From assembly GCA_030141605.1 (NCBI GenBank), contig JAQGDQ010000058.1, positions 100,852-164,851 on the forward strand: 64,000 bases of DNA, given 5' to 3'. Below are positions 1 to 19,405 of this stretch, one piece after another. Under the pieces are notes generated by a model that searched no databases, was not told the DNA's origin, and saw only the letters and a list, made by a program, of their open reading frames with translations. The stretch comes from Tubiluchus corallicola. Taxonomy: Eukaryota > Priapulida > Priapulimorpha > Priapulimorphida > Tubiluchidae. The position numbers and the translations under genes were made by a program. The stretch's first letter is position 1. Every line of letters begins with the position of its first letter.

Positions 1-137
1 CATTCTACCAGTTTTAGGCTGTCGCTTTTGTTTTATTTCTGAAGGCCTATTTTTGGAAAACTAGAACAGCGTTGATCAAGCTACAGGTTAAAATGTAATG
101 TTCCTCTTAATGTTTTCACAAACAGCGTTGTTAATAG

Positions 138-343
138 TGCCCCAGGTGGCTAGCAGTCTTTCTTCCCCCACTACATGACTTGGTGCTCAATCAAGGCTGT
201 GCAGTGCACATGCCTAGCCCAGGTAGAAGGTGGCCAGAAAGTCCTGTTCGTGCGGTAAGCAGCTCGAAAAATCGAGACAAGCTGGATTCGAATTGACAAC
301 CTGTGGGGTCAGTGGCCAAGTACCGTAACCTCTCGAGCCCTTG
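138..343 (-). mobile_element. tRNA-derived SINE fragment
   Basis: Read on the minus strand, the stretch beginning near 343 looks like a tRNA-type pol III promoter. It has an A-box-like segment (GAGAGGTTACGGTACTTGG), then an anticodon-arm-like piece (CCACTGACCCCACAGG), then a B-box-like TCAATTCGAATCC. This layout (GGTTA..GGCACTTGG..CCACTGA..GTTCGAATCC) is typical of tRNA-derived SINEs of invertebrates. It is too diverged to be a working tRNA. The following 100-150 bp would be the SINE body, and its 3' limit is uncertain. Confidence 0.5.
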
Positions 344-3300
344 ACTATTGCGCCTTCAGATAATTAGTAGATTTAGTATCATTAATTTATTTCTAATGTG
401 TATTTCACGTGGTAAAATTTCACCAGTGTGAGTACGATCTAGATCTATGGTAAAACGAAGTCTAAGTTCAATTTTTTGAAGTAAACTGAATACGCGCTGT
501 TGATGACTTTGGGGGATGCAACTCAGTTTCAAAGGTGATTACCGACGTTAAGATCTTTCCAGATCTGAAATAACACAAATGAGTAACTTACTGTTTTTCT
601 ATGACATAGTAGAAAGCTATTAAGTTGGGACGATTATCGTCTGGGTTTTAAGATGACAAAGCTAGCTGTCGTTTACCAACAATATAAATAAACAACCAGA
701 AACATGTTGTGTACTATTACGGGACACCGTGAATATTCCTTGAGTTTGTTTGCAAGATATCTGCAAAAACTGCCTTTGAACAATAAATTTAATTTATGCT
801 GCTTATTGAGTTATCCTATTTGGATTTGGACAGTACATACTTTAAATTTATAACTTGTTCGTAGTACTCTATGTAAACTTTATATCAAGTACAACATGCT
901 TCGCATCAACTTCAATTGTCATCAAGCGGTTCTTTCATTTAATGTTGTTTTAGCCTGGTTATCCGTCGTATTTCAAAATGCAGCAGCACTTCGAACGTGG
1001 CGTCACTAAAAGACAGAAACTAAATAGCTTAGTATAACCTAACCACGCACTGAAAACCACTGTTGCTGTGACGATTAGGAACTAATCGAATTTCTTCAAA
1101 CACAATGTGTCCTCTACCTTTTGCTTGGATGAGTTGATAATTGCAGGAACAACCATTTCAAAAGTATTAATATGTCCAGCTACTTCTATATTGGTAATAT
1201 CTATAGGCAAAATCTATTTTTCTTTCATTTTCTGCGGGATTTAGCCGTGACCGTGATCGTTATCGTTACAAAAAGTTCGTAACGCCGCAAGTAATCGAAA
1301 TGAATACAAAACTCAGAATCGATAAGCAGACTATTCAAAGGCAATGAGTTAAAACCGCGCATAAAATCTCATAGTAAAGGAATTAAGCGCGATGTAGGCA
1401 TATCAAATCTAGAAAATGATTCCTTTTTGCACAATGTTCTTCATGCGAAGTTCCATTAAGCTCTGTATCAGCTTTTCTAAAATCTATTCAATGAAATTGC
1501 AGCGACTGCGATGTAAGCATATGAAATAATTGCCTTCACATGCAGTTACTGGTCCAGCGTCTCTCTTTTATATTAGCTTATGATTAGGGCATTTTAGTTT
1601 CTGATTAGGGAGTGAAAAATAGCTGGATGGTGAAAGTGTGCAGTCAGCAAACAAAGTTAAGGATGGGTGACCGCGTGGAAAACTGCTTGTTGGGGCATTA
1701 TCTGCCGTACTACCTCCAGTTATTTCTCTCGCTGAGGGTCAATACAAATTCTGAAATTCAAAAACGTGGTAACCAGTAACCAGTAAAACATCTGCTGGTT
1801 CTGTGTCTCGTGTTAGAGGATCATTTTTAAAAGCAAAATCCTCTAGCAAGACAATGAGGCTGAAGTTCTGCAGAATCAACTACACCGAGTAAACTTGTGT
1901 AATGCCAAACTGTCATTGAAAACCTACAAAGATGGAAAGAATATTGGGTTTTTGTCCTACTGAGGTGCTGTTTTATTCGTCGTGTTATTATCTCCAAGGT
2001 CCCGAATATAATTGTCGGCAAATTTAAGTGTTTTAACAGTTTGAGTAACAATTAAGTACATCAAAGAACATGTCCTTCCCGGAAGTATTCTTGTGACTCC
2101 ATTTATTAAGACTGAGAGACAGGGACAACAAGCTAGAAGGTGTTTGTTGATGTTACTAGTTACACAGAACTATGTAATCACGAAAAATGTATCTCGAAAA
2201 TCACGATTACAGGAAAAGTATTGTTGACAGCTTGTTTAATGATTGCAGAAGACTGATAACGAAAGTTAAAATGTTCAACTCTGTTATGTTGCATCGACGA
2301 GACTACTTCGTAGTTAACCTACGTCTCTTCCCTGTTCGCGCTTTTATAATGCGTTGGACAGCTGGTCCTAGATTTTTTGCTAAATTGTGTCTTGTATTTT
2401 GTGTTGGTATTGCTTTGATCTTACGAGAGATATAAGTATTGTTAGTTATCTGGCTGCATTCAGTAGTAGCTCTTTTTAAGTAAGAGAGATTAGCAACTAA
2501 TGAAATATTTCCTTGCCAACTCAGTTTTGCCTTGCTTCAGTGTTGTTATTGTGCTCAGCTGTTATTGCAATTAACTTTGAGATTAACGCATGCAGTTCAT
2601 AGAACGAACTGATCTAACATTACCGGACACAGCAGGTACAGAGACTGTCGGTGAGTTTGGGCAAAATGTATCTGCAGGCTTAACTTAATATTCGCTAATT
2701 TTTTTTAGCGAAATCAGTAGTGATGTCGAGCGCGCCGTTACGTAACACATATATATCGTGGAGACTTTCTTGTACTAATTTTCTAATGTGACTGTATTGT
2801 TTGGAACACTCTGAACATATACGAATAAAGTAGTAAACGAATAAATAAATTAAATAATTAAAATGTGGTTTACAGTACACAGGATTAGTAAGAACATTGT
2901 TATGATGTCATTTTAGATCTATGAACGCCATAATGATAATGAGCATGATTTCAAGTCGGTCATTAAACCTCAAGCTGAACTAACGATTTTTAATTCAGTT
3001 TTCCTTGTCCAGCAGTTTCCTGTGTAAGCATATTTGATTTGCAACGTTTTCCGTACAAACCTCAACGCCACCCAATCTTTTTATCAATAATCCAACGTAA
3101 CTTTTGTTATATAAAATCGATTTACTCAATCAATTTCTGCAAAATAGTAATAACTATAAACAATACGAAACAAAAATTTAACGACAGTTTAATTTGAAAA
3201 GCTTGTGTGAGTGAGCGTAGAACACCTGAAAAAATTTACCCAGCCTTTTGACTCATGGTCAGTTTTTTATAGCATGTTTTTAACTCCTGTATGATCCAGC

Positions 3301-4127
3301 TTAGTTTGTAACCTCTTTAAATGATTAATTTTTCATTCTTTGAAAATAATTTCGTGCTGTTACAAGGTCTACATCATGTGTAATATTATTTATTTTTTTG
3401 CAAAATCAATGTTTTTGTTCATCGACAGTTGTGTCAATATGTTGGTCATCTTCTGACCTATTTAATTCATTTTTCTCCCTTGCAGCAGTGCAACCCACAT
3501 TTGCAAGCATAAAGGTCCCCGTAAAAATTCTACAGGACTGTATGCAAGTTTTTCTAACAGCAGTGGTCAACAGAACCCTGTATTGAAAATAAATCTGCCC
3601 TTATACTAAAATAACGATAAGATATAATTAAGTATAAAATTGACTTTGTAAAGTCGGTGAATTCTAGTTTGTTTTCCAGATCTGACATAAGCAAGAAGGT
3701 TTACTGAGGCCTTTTAATTCACATTGCTATTCTTTTTATTGTATGACTATTGACGTTGCGTCAAACAGAAACGTTAACACTTTCGCTGTACAAGTTATAT
3801 AACTGTATATCATATGCTAGGTGTCCCATATAAATCGCACAATAGCGTAACGCATAATATGTCTACACAATCATGTAGTATTGATCCCCGTGCAAAATTA
3901 ATTGATAAACGAACAATGAAGTTTTATTAACGAATAAATGACTTCAAAGATAAAAACAGTATCGTAACAGGATTATAACTATTAAATAAAAGTAAGACTG
4001 TTCTAAATTAGGAGGAGATTGCAAACGATGATGCTGTGAAAACGTGCAAATATTACGAACGAGATGTCGTCAGCAGGGAATTGTTTTGTTAGTTAGAATG
4101 AACACATTACGCCATACTTCTTGTATA
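344..4127. other. AT-rich stretch without recognisable genes
   Basis: I find no domain, splice-bounded exon or repeat family here. Open frames of 60-82 codons occur (for example 1,827-2,051 minus and 2,187-2,435 plus), but they match nothing I know and are expected by chance in DNA of this length and composition. Confidence 0.5.
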
Positions 4128-4196
4128 GTGTTAGCTAACAAATTATGTTAGTTAACAAACTATGTTAGTTAACAGTATGTTAGTTAACAAACTAAT
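4128..4196. repeat. Short tandem repeat, unit about 20 bp
   Basis: The motif TATGTTAGTTAACAAAC recurs about three to four times with small changes. The core GTTAGTTAAC is nearly palindromic. This is a small local tandem duplication without coding potential. Confidence 0.6.
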
Positions 4197-4527
4197 TAGT
4201 TTAATTTTGCTAAATAGCTTCTAAGTACCAATTTTATGTACAATGTACTTTTTGTTACAATTGTAGAATCATTTCGTATAATTCCAAAAATGCATTTCTA
4301 ACAATGTGCATCATCATTAAGAATGTTATTACCACTGCCATCAACAGCAACAAAAACAACAACGATAGTAATCATAAATGTTGGTATTGACGACAATAAA
4401 CTTAAATCATTAATCGCTGTTATAAGGACAGTAAAAGGGGCAGCAATAGCTACACTTCAACAAAACAAGAATTCATAAATCTACGTTGTTTTTTTTACAA
4501 TAATACCGTCTTTATAATGTTTAACAT

Positions 4528-4568
4528 TGTCGTCGCCGTCATCGTCATCATCACCATCATCATCACCA

Positions 4569-4614
<46 letters not shown>

Positions 4615-4760
4615 TATAAATGTCTTTACTGCAATCATTATTGCCATCATCTTTATCATGATTATTATGATTATGTCGCTATCGTCATCGCTGGTTCTCA
4701 TGCTTGCTGCTATCATTATTGTCGTCATCGTTCTTCTCCTCCTCTCCTCTTCCATTTCAT
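4528..4760. repeat. Trinucleotide repeat, (TCG)n within a degenerate ATC/GTC tract
   Basis: A pure (TCG) run of about 15 units lies at roughly 4,569-4,613. It is flanked by imperfect ATC/GTC/ATT triplets to about 4,760. The poly-valine, poly-isoleucine and poly-threonine frames across it are repeat artefacts. Confidence 0.9.
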
Positions 4761-4935
4761 CATAGTTATCATTACTATTATCCCAACATTCCCCAAAGAA
4801 CTGTACCTAGTGTTTCTCTCACTTTCAAATCAACAATCGATTATTCTGACCGTACATCCAACTCAATAGATTTTTTCAGTTCAATTTTGTAGAAAAGGCA
4901 AATAATTGTGCTTTTCCACTCCTTGTTTATCAACG

Positions 4936-5124
4936 TCACAAGGTAAAAATAGCTATGGCAGTTTCTTTGGCTCTCTTTTTATTACTGACGCCAATCAAGA
5001 CTTTTCTGCAACCAAGGCTTTCCAAGTCTTTAAGTTCCTTAGACTGCTTCCTGTCATTTTCTGCCTGAACTGATTGATAGCTAAAAGGAGCGTAATACTG
5101 CCTCAGTTCTAATGATACACCCAT
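4936..5124 (-). other. Unrecognised 62-codon open frame, slightly GC-richer
   Basis: This minus-strand frame has mixed, protein-like composition (it includes YQSVQAENDRKQSKELKDL) and is less AT-rich than its flanks. I do not recognise a family. It has no convincing neighbouring exon and may be a transposon relic or a chance frame. Confidence 0.15.
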
Positions 5125-5343
5125 GCAGTGAAGACTTCAAATTCAGAAAATAAAGACAAATAGTACTGATGGTTCCAGACAAGCCTTCAATTAGAGCTTC
5201 TTCAACAGGTTGCAGTTAAGGAAGATTATCCGAAGAAAACACTTTCTAAGGACTCGGCAGTAGGTCATCATTTTTTGCTATCGCGAGCAATCGTGTATTC
5301 AAGTGAACTGAATCTAACGAGCAGACCTGTGATGGAATCGCAA

Positions 5344-9756
<4,413 letters not shown>

Positions 9757-11905
9757 CATGTGAACAAAATGCAACAGAAATAGTCTAACTAGTACAGAAA
9801 AACGTGCTTCTCTGCATACTAAAAATCAACGTGCAACATGTACACAAGTCGTTGGAACATTCTCAAAACTGCAAAAAACTGTCGGCCGTTGCCATTAAAT
9901 AGAAATATTCATACAACAAAAACGTGCCCAAACTAGACTAAACGGTACCTATATTTTAAAGGTCAAAGAAAACAACTGTGATATTTCTAAGACAATCAAA
10001 CATCTCAGAACCCTAAGAAGTAAAAATATGACGGCCATTACCAAAAAGTGGGTTTTGGGCCGTAACTGAGTAATAATGTGCCTAAATTTGGCTAAGGTTG
10101 CATCTACACGCACGTTTTTAAGGCCAGAGAATGTGATGAGCATATTTTCGTGTAGGTAATATTTTCATAATAGTCAGTACCAATATTCTCAAGGTTTTTT
10201 CACTAGTTCCAAGTTAAAAACCAAATACATAGGTTTTTTAGCATACGAAAACTCATATCCGTAGTTAGAGCATGTCTGTATTACTTACTAATTATTAAGA
10301 ACAATTTCAAGTTCTTTGATTTCTTTATTTAGAAGCTACATTGGTATTCATATTAGTTATTAGTTTTTACAGTCAGTCTTGAGTCAGATGTTTGTAATCA
10401 ATTTTGAGTCAAATTGTAAGTCTTATGAAAATCCACAGTGTATATACAGACCTGTCCTTAGCAGAGATGCAAACCATTTTCATGTTCGTATCATTCAAGC
10501 TCCACCCACATGGAGGGCGAAAATTATTCAGATGTTGGCCCAGGACCCATACTAGTAAAGTGACTGTAAATCACATAATTTTTTATTATTATACTGGGAT
10601 ATGCTTAGATCCATCCCATCTCCATGTATCTTCAAGGGCAATTAATATGTGACGGGAGAATATTAATACCGACCTTGGCCATACGCAGCTACGCAACCAT
10701 CCATTTCAATTTAAAAGCAAAATGTGCTTAAACCGTTTCAGTGTAAAAGCCAAGCCCATATTGTAGCCAGCGCTGCGCCAACCATTTGCCGACGTCCGAC
10801 GTTTGGGCTCATGTTGCACTGATGAACAGAATAACGCTGGACCAACGTTGGCTACCCTCAATGGGCCGAGAGCACCCAGAGCCAACGCTGGACCTACAAG
10901 TGAATGTAAGCAACATAATTCAACTAGTGCAATGAAATACAATATGATAAGGTCCTACAGTGTCAATAACCTTTGCAAGCCACAGGTACTTGGTAATTCC
11001 TATGCTTCATAAGAATGAATTTTAACAGTGAAGTTAACATGAAACTGAAGTATAAGCTCTAGGTTAAAACGCCTTTGGACAATAAAAACTGCCTTTATAC
11101 CAGATGGGTGTATTTGTTGTTGACGTCTACAAATTAATAATGCTGAATTCTGTGATAGTTAAAGAACTAATGAAAACACAAGGAGCGTGTTGCCAGTTTC
11201 TACAAAAGAAACGTATAGATAACACTATCTAACCATTAATACAAGTTTATGAATACGGTCCTATATACTTTATAGAATATGTTATGACAGTCAAAGAATT
11301 TTTTATATTCTTGACACACACAATTGACACGGCATTAAGAAGGTTGTGTTGATGGTTTTCTTTTTCCTCTTAAACTATTTCTCTGTACAGCTTAATAGTT
11401 ATTTTGCTTATTTTCAGTATTTTGCAGTTAGAATTTTTTAGGCATCATACAGATAAAATTAGTTATTATGACAATTTTTGGTAGAGCTGATACAAATATT
11501 CTCATCACATTCTCCGACATGTGTATGTCAGTGTACGTATGGATACAACCTTGGCCACATTTAAGTACTTCATTACTCATTTACAGCTGAAAACCCTTTT
11601 TCGTAAATGGCGGATATATTTTCCATTTTTAGGGTTCTGAGATGTTTTCGGAATATTAGAAACATGACCATTGCTTTCTTGTTTTGTTTGACCTTAAAAA
11701 CACAGATGTACTCGCAATGTAGAGTTCGTTAGGCAAGTATTTGCTGAGTTATAGTAAACTTCCCATTTTTTGGTAATGGCCGACAGTTTTGAGGATTTTC
11801 CAGCAACTTGTGTGTAGTAATTTTCTAGTATGTTAATCAGCATGTTTTTTTGTATTAGGTATAAGGCTATAAGCGAACGCAACTTTGTTGCAATTTTTTC
11901 ACGTG
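9757..11905. repeat. Long imperfect inverted repeat, possible foldback or long-TIR element
   Basis: The arm 9,757-10,180 is the diverged reverse complement of the arm 11,455-11,905. Paired landmarks are: CATGTGAACAAAATGCAAC with the complement of GTTGCAATTTTTTCACGTG; ACTGTCGGCCGTTGCCATT with GGTAATGGCCGACAGTTTT; CTCAGAACCCTAAGAAG with TTTTTAGGGTTCTGAGA; and AGAGAATGTGATGAGCATAT with the complement of the ATTCTCATCACATTCTC region. The order is kept along the whole arm. The central 1.27 kb holds a palindromic CCAACGTTGG-rich segment at about 10,770-10,900 and no recognisable transposase. I see no clear target-site duplication. An old inverted duplication is the alternative. Confidence 0.65.
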
Positions 11906-12660
11906 ATGAGGTGAGCTAAAAGTAAGCTAGATTGACTGGATTACAAATAACTTTACTTAACTTCTTTTATTTAAATACTGGCCGTTAAAATGTCATCACG
12001 GAAGTGCTGCTACAAGCTCTGTATGCAGAAAGTCAGCACGTAAGTGATACAAAATTTTAAGATGAGTTTTTTACTTTTGTGTAACTAAATGGTTTTCTTA
12101 TCCTTTAACGACTTTCACTTATCAGCTGCTTAACTCAAGCAACGAGATGCAGTATTAAATGTTGTTGATCTGCTTTAGCAAAATAAACAATTTTCTCAAC
12201 GGGGTTGTTTGTTTACGTGTAAACAGTTCAACTTGACAGGCTGTTATTTACCATATAAATACGAGACAAATATTTTTGGTTTTGTGTTACCGAACAGCTT
12301 GAGTAATTTAACATTCGTTGCCTGATGAAGTAAAAGTTGTCTAGTTTTTATTGCCTGAACAAAATTTGTGAGGGTTCACTAAACAAGAAAGAGGTGTATT
12401 TATTTTATATAAGCACAGGGCCAAAGGATGTTTGGAACTTAAATGGCTTAACAAATTCAATACATATTATACTTTTCACCAAAGCAATTCAAATATTTGC
12501 GATGATTTGAAAAGAACATATGGTCAGAAAAAATGATTTTGTTAAAAATGTGTTAAGGAAACTGCCAGACACAAGAAACTAATACCACAAAGAAGGATGA
12601 AAGGATATCAAAATTACATTATCAAGCTAAAGGAGCGAAAGCAAAAATTATAAAAGGAAA
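11906..12660. other. Nothing recognised
   Basis: AT-rich unique-looking DNA with no exon, RNA gene or repeat that I can support. Confidence 0.5.
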
Positions 12661-12699
12661 AATAATGAAAAACAACAGATTTATACAAGGAGAAACGGG

Positions 12700-14335
<1,636 letters not shown>

Positions 14336-14337
14336 GC

Positions 14338-14512
14338 GCGAGAGAAAAGAAAAAGAGAAAGAGAAAGAGAGAAAGAACAGGCTGGGGGAGAATGAGAGAA
14401 AGGGGAAAGAGAGAAACAGAGAAAGAGACAGAGTGAGAGAGAGAAACAGAGAGGTGAGGGAATAGAGTGAGAGAGGAAAGAGAGACAGAGAGAGAGACAC
14501 AAAGAGAGAGAG

Positions 14513-14594
<82 letters not shown>

Positions 14595-14625
14595 GGAGGG
14601 AGGGAGAGAGGGGGGAATGTACAGA
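14338..14625. repeat. GA-rich microsatellite
   Basis: A degenerate purine tract (GAAA, GAGACA and GAGA units) surrounds a pure GA core at about 14,519-14,592, and ends in GGGAGGGAGG. Confidence 0.95.
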
Positions 14626-14867
14626 TAGAGAGAAAATAGATTTGAACAAATAACTGCTGAAATCTTCGCTAGCATTATCTTTCATTTACTGTTCCAGATT
14701 AAAATCATTCTTACAAACTGCTAGGTGTCCTCAAACTCACATCAAAAACTTTGCTAAACGTGGGTAAACGCGCCCTTAGAAGAATTTCCAATTCTCAATG
14801 CTTCCTTTATCGGCCAATATCTCCAAACATTTTTGTTCAACAGCTCTTAAGTACACAGACCAGAGTG

Positions 14868-14965
14868 ACTTAGAGCTGTGGATTAGCAATCAGCGCCAGC
14901 TGAATAGAAGTCAGTTCGAGATGGCTTCATTGGCAGGCTGGCAACGCAATGGGTGATGTAACTAG
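14868..14965 (+). mobile_element. Possible tRNA-like SINE fragment
   Basis: The segment GACTTAGAGCTGTGGATTAG, then AATCAGCGCCAGCTGAATAG, then AAGTCAGTTCGAGATGG has the spacing of a tRNA A arm, anticodon arm and B box (TCAGTTCGAG). It is strongly diverged. The downstream GGCAGGCTGGCAACG part could be SINE body. This is a weak call. Confidence 0.3.
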
Positions 14966-15335
14966 TCTTGCATTAAGCGACCACCGACACAATGCTGGGT
15001 TTAATAATATACGAAGTCGACGGTCCGGTAAATCTATGTGATCAGAGGAAGTTTCTAATGCAAGGGATTCAACTAAGCTTTTGATTGCATAATGAAAATG
15101 TGTGCACAGGTTCGTGTAACCGGAAACCGCATTTTCCATAACGTATGAATGAAGAATAAACGCCGTCATTTGCGTGACCTTATTTGGATCTAAATATAAT
15201 ATGGCCATTTTTACGACCTTATAAAGATATAAGCAGAGTAGTGTTCTTAGAAACTTTCTTTTAACTGAGGTTGTTTAATAATACACGTTTGTACAACGAC
15301 TTCCGAGCTGACTGACAATTGATTTTGACTGTTTA

Positions 15336-15655
15336 ACACTTAATAATGTCATAATTATCATCAATAGTCACCTCCTCGTCTTTGTTATTGCTGTCAGTAT
15401 CATCCACGCCTTTATGGGTATCGTCATCCTCGTTTTGTCATAGTTGTTGTTTGTCGTCATCTTCGTAACCATCACTGTCATCTCTATCGTTATTATTGTT
15501 ATCATAATCGTAGTCAACAACATCATCATCATTATTATTATCAGCAGCAGTAACAACAACGGCAGTAGTAGTAGTAGTAAAACAGCAGCAACATCGTCAT
15601 CTTTATTATTACTATTATCATCATCATCATAATCATCATCGTCATATCATCTTGA
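15336..15655. repeat. Degenerate trinucleotide repeat (ATC/GTA/CAG types)
   Basis: A mixture of ATC, ATT, GTC, AGT and AGC triplets with short pure runs (AGTAGTAGTAGT near 15,565; ATCATCATC near 15,620). There is no coding potential beyond low-complexity frames. Confidence 0.85.
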
Positions 15656-18440
15656 GAGTTACTGAGTACAGCAATCAACGTTTTATATATCCTGATATAC
15701 ACTAATTGGCACTAGGTTTATTTATAAATTCCTAAAGCTTAAGCGTCAGGTGAAGCATATTTTTCGCCATGAAATGTAATTATCGATCACTTTATCAAAC
15801 GTGGCAACAAAAAACAATCGATTTTCAAGCTTGAATTTGCTGGTTGCCCGCGGTAATAATAAAGGTTAATGCGGGGAAAATAATGCTTCATTAGCCAAGC
15901 GCTGATTTGTTAACTGTCAAATCGTGGAGGATATTACAGAAATTTGATAAGATTATTAGCAGTTTTTTAGCTTCTTTGTACGAGACGCAATATTTCTCCG
16001 TACGCATTTCTGCATATCGAGGAGACGAATATTTTGATGCTGTTTTTCTAAGAAACTCATCGTTAGCTTACGCAATTAAGAAAACGGGCCTTAAATTTAA
16101 ATGCTTTATTGCGTGATTCAAAATGCGTTTGCGTCAATCGCTTATACACATGTCAAGATAAGAATTTTATAACACGATAAGTTATGAGTAATAGCGTAAG
16201 AAAATAACAAAAGCAAAAATAAACGAATTGGAAGGCGAAAAAATACAAACTTACCTAGAAGTTACTGCAACTGAGGAAAAGAGAACGCCCAGAAGAAAAA
16301 GCCAGAAAGCAAAAGAAAAATAAAAAAGCAAAAAAGGAGAGAGAAAAGAAGTTGGGTAAGTTGTCTATCCGTCGACATGTTCGTGTGTTCGTTCTATTGT
16401 CTGATTAATTTTAAGACGTTCTTTTTATTTTTAATCCTAATTCACTCGACCTTTTGAAAAATGTCTCGTTACTAATGTTAACTTTTAATAAAGGATCTAG
16501 GCTCGCTAAAGTATCTGACTAACTCTCGACTTCCTTTTTGAGATAGCAATGCTAATTCGATGTGTATATTAGATATTGATATTATATCGATATTAGAGAC
16601 ACCTAACTGATTTAAATTTTTCTTCGCAACCACGGTCAATTTACTTTAGGATAATCAAACGAAGATACTAATTCATTGTAAGGATGAAGTAAAAACAGAG
16701 CAGAAAGCGTGCAACTACTTTTGGAAAAAAAGAAGACCGTGAAATTTCACGATATTTAGGACTTACGAAAGTAGGGATCCGATTTTCTTATGGATAAGAA
16801 ATCAAAATTATTTTGTTCAGAGTCATGAAAATAAAGTAAAAAACAATGAAGACAACAAAATATAAAATAATACAATTATCTCCTGCGCTGAGGAAGAACT
16901 AGCTATCACAACAATTGTCAATATCACCCCACCAGCTTATCGGTGGGACTTAACGTATAGAACTAATGTGGTCTTACTTTGAAGTCTTACTTCAAATTTC
17001 CAGTTACGTGCATTTTCATTTGTCCTATTTGGTTTTAGTATCCGTAGAGCAAAATTAGTCCTCTGTAACATCGGCACGATACTAGCTTTCTACCCGAAGT
17101 TGGCTGCATTAAGGTTTCTCTTGACTGGAAATTCATTATTTTTCAGCTACAATAACTTCGCGTTTACGAGTTAACTGAACCGCTCTGTTCATGTTCATTA
17201 TCCAAATTGCATTTAAATTCGGCTTAGATTGACAGTCATAATAAACAGACTTCATATGTGTAAAGGGGGTAGGAGAACACCAAAAATCCAAACCTAGAGA
17301 ACTTCCTATATTCATTAGCGACATAAATTCATTCTTGCATAAATTAAAGGCTTATCGAAAGAAAAGACATGCTTGTTAAACTATCCTCGCCCAAAACTGA
17401 GAACTGTTATGCACAGTAACAACATCTCGCTTGTAAAGCTCTGCTAGCCTACCGAAAGGCTTGCCCTGATATCATTAGTTTCACATAGCTTCATGATAAC
17501 AGATTGTAATATTCGTTGAGATTAAATACTATAATAATCAACTAATAGAGTGTAACTAATAGTCTTTCTTTTATGTATTTATTTTTTCTGATATTTATTT
17601 TAGCACTTTCTTATACTGACTAATTTAAAATTTGGTAGCTTTAATAGCTCTCAGTAGTAAGTGTTTTTATGTTAATGTAAAACTCGATTTTAACAAAAAT
17701 TTGATTTGAGATCAGGAAGCCTAATAAGACAGCCGACAAAAAGAAAAACATGGTCCTAATTACATACTATATTTTCTGTCCCAGTCTTTCAGCCGAACGT
17801 CTATTTTAACAACATTTGAAAGAACATCTCAAGCCATGTCATCTAACTAGCTCTCCCATACTCAATTTGCAGTGTCTTGAGTTTCCTTCCTATACAAATA
17901 CCGTAACACCTCGTTATGAGGATCACTGAAACCAGTTATATGTACAGGAAGACATTTTACGTTCAAGAATTTTGTCTCTTTAATAAGATTTCTAACGAGC
18001 GGTATTGATTCTCAGAGCGCGTGCATCGTCCGTCGTTTTCAGCTAAAAGTTTTTTCAGTTTATTTTTTCAGTTTCTTCCCTTTTTCAACAGCCTAATGAC
18101 TCTCGCTAGCAGGCTTTGTGTAATTGATTCTTTTTTACTTTACCTCCCATTAAAGATATATCATTACCGTTTGTTTATTTGTTCGTTAGTTTGCCATTTG
18201 TTGTTCGTTTGTTTCTTTTTCACCTTTATCTTCCACTTTTTCTTTTTTTGGTTTTCCCGACTGTCTGTCCGTCCTTGTCTTTCCCCCTCTCTTTCTCCTT
18301 CTCTCCCACAAATCCTATTTTTAAGTGAATTTGTAAAGACTGCTAACTCTTGTTTGCTGATTTCATCAAAGATTAATCTGTATTAAAATCCTGCTACCAA
18401 ATTCATGTTAGTGCCAGGCATGCTTTTTAACTGGAATTAT
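15656..18440. other. Nothing recognised
   Basis: AT-rich DNA with scattered frames of no more than about 120 codons. The longest (18,021-18,386) is rich in Phe, Ser and Leu because of a pyrimidine-rich strand and shows no domain. Confidence 0.45.
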
Positions 18441-18454
18441 TGTCTAATAAATGG

Positions 18455-18785
18455 GTCATTGTTATCATCATCACCTTCATCATTGTCATCGTCCACCACA
18501 ATCACCACCACCACCATCATCATCATCACTAATAACAACAACAACGACGACGACGACGACAACAACAACAACAACAATAGCAACAACAACAGCAGCAGCA
18601 GCAGTGGCAATGACAACGGCAACGGTAATGGCAACAGCAGTAGCAACAACAGCAAAACAGCAGACGGCAGCTACGACGACGCTGATACTGACGACGATGA
18701 CAAAACAAAAACAACAATATCCTTTCTCTCTGTCTTGCTCTTTCTATCTTCTTTTCAGTCTCTCTCACTCTTTCACTCACTCTCT
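18455..18785. repeat. Composite trinucleotide and TC-rich tract
   Basis: ATC, ACC, AAC, GAC and AGC triplet runs (18,455-18,715) are followed by a CTCT-rich tail. The Asn-, Thr- and Leu-rich frames over this block are repeat artefacts. Confidence 0.85.
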
Positions 18786-19282
18786 TGTTCACCTCATTTT
18801 TATTGCAGCTGGTGTGAACTAGATGATCGAAATTAAAATTTAAGTCAAAATCAAATTGTCAATAAATGAAAGTTGAACAGAATCTACACTTAAGAGCCAT
18901 GTTCTATACTTTTTCATTATCGACTCTCGAGTTCTCCTTTTCGCCGACATCAGAGTTTTTGTTTTACACATTTTCCCGTATAAGTATGATGGCGTGTAAT
19001 GATTGCGTGAGTGAATATAACTTGATTGAAAGTTATATAATACACGGTGTACAGTGTTATGGGTGAAAATTCTAATGTAGCTTTTCCTTTCACCAGGCGC
19101 CGATTTTTATGGCATAAAACACTAATGCCTGAGGCAAATGTTTCCATAAAATATTATTCTATAGACGAGGTGGAGCGCTCAGTACATCAGAAAGATGGAA
19201 TTTTCAGGCATCTTATGGAATCACTTGCACATGTGTGGGGAGTTTTATAATTAAGACTTTCGCGTTGTTCAACAAATTGGCA

Positions 19283-19405
19283 AGTTGATCAGCCAGCCAG
19301 CCAGTCGGTCGGTCAGTTAGTCAATTAATTAACCTACAAACATGCAGTTAGTCGCCAGTCAGTCAGCCAGCAGAATAGTAGTTAGTCAGTCAATCATTCA
19401 GTTAG
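19283..19405. repeat. CAGC/CAGT-type tetranucleotide repeat
   Basis: Degenerate units of CAGC, CAGT, CGGT and TAGT (for example CAGCCAGCCAGTCGGTCGGT) extend over about 120 bp with a non-repetitive break in the middle. Confidence 0.75.
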
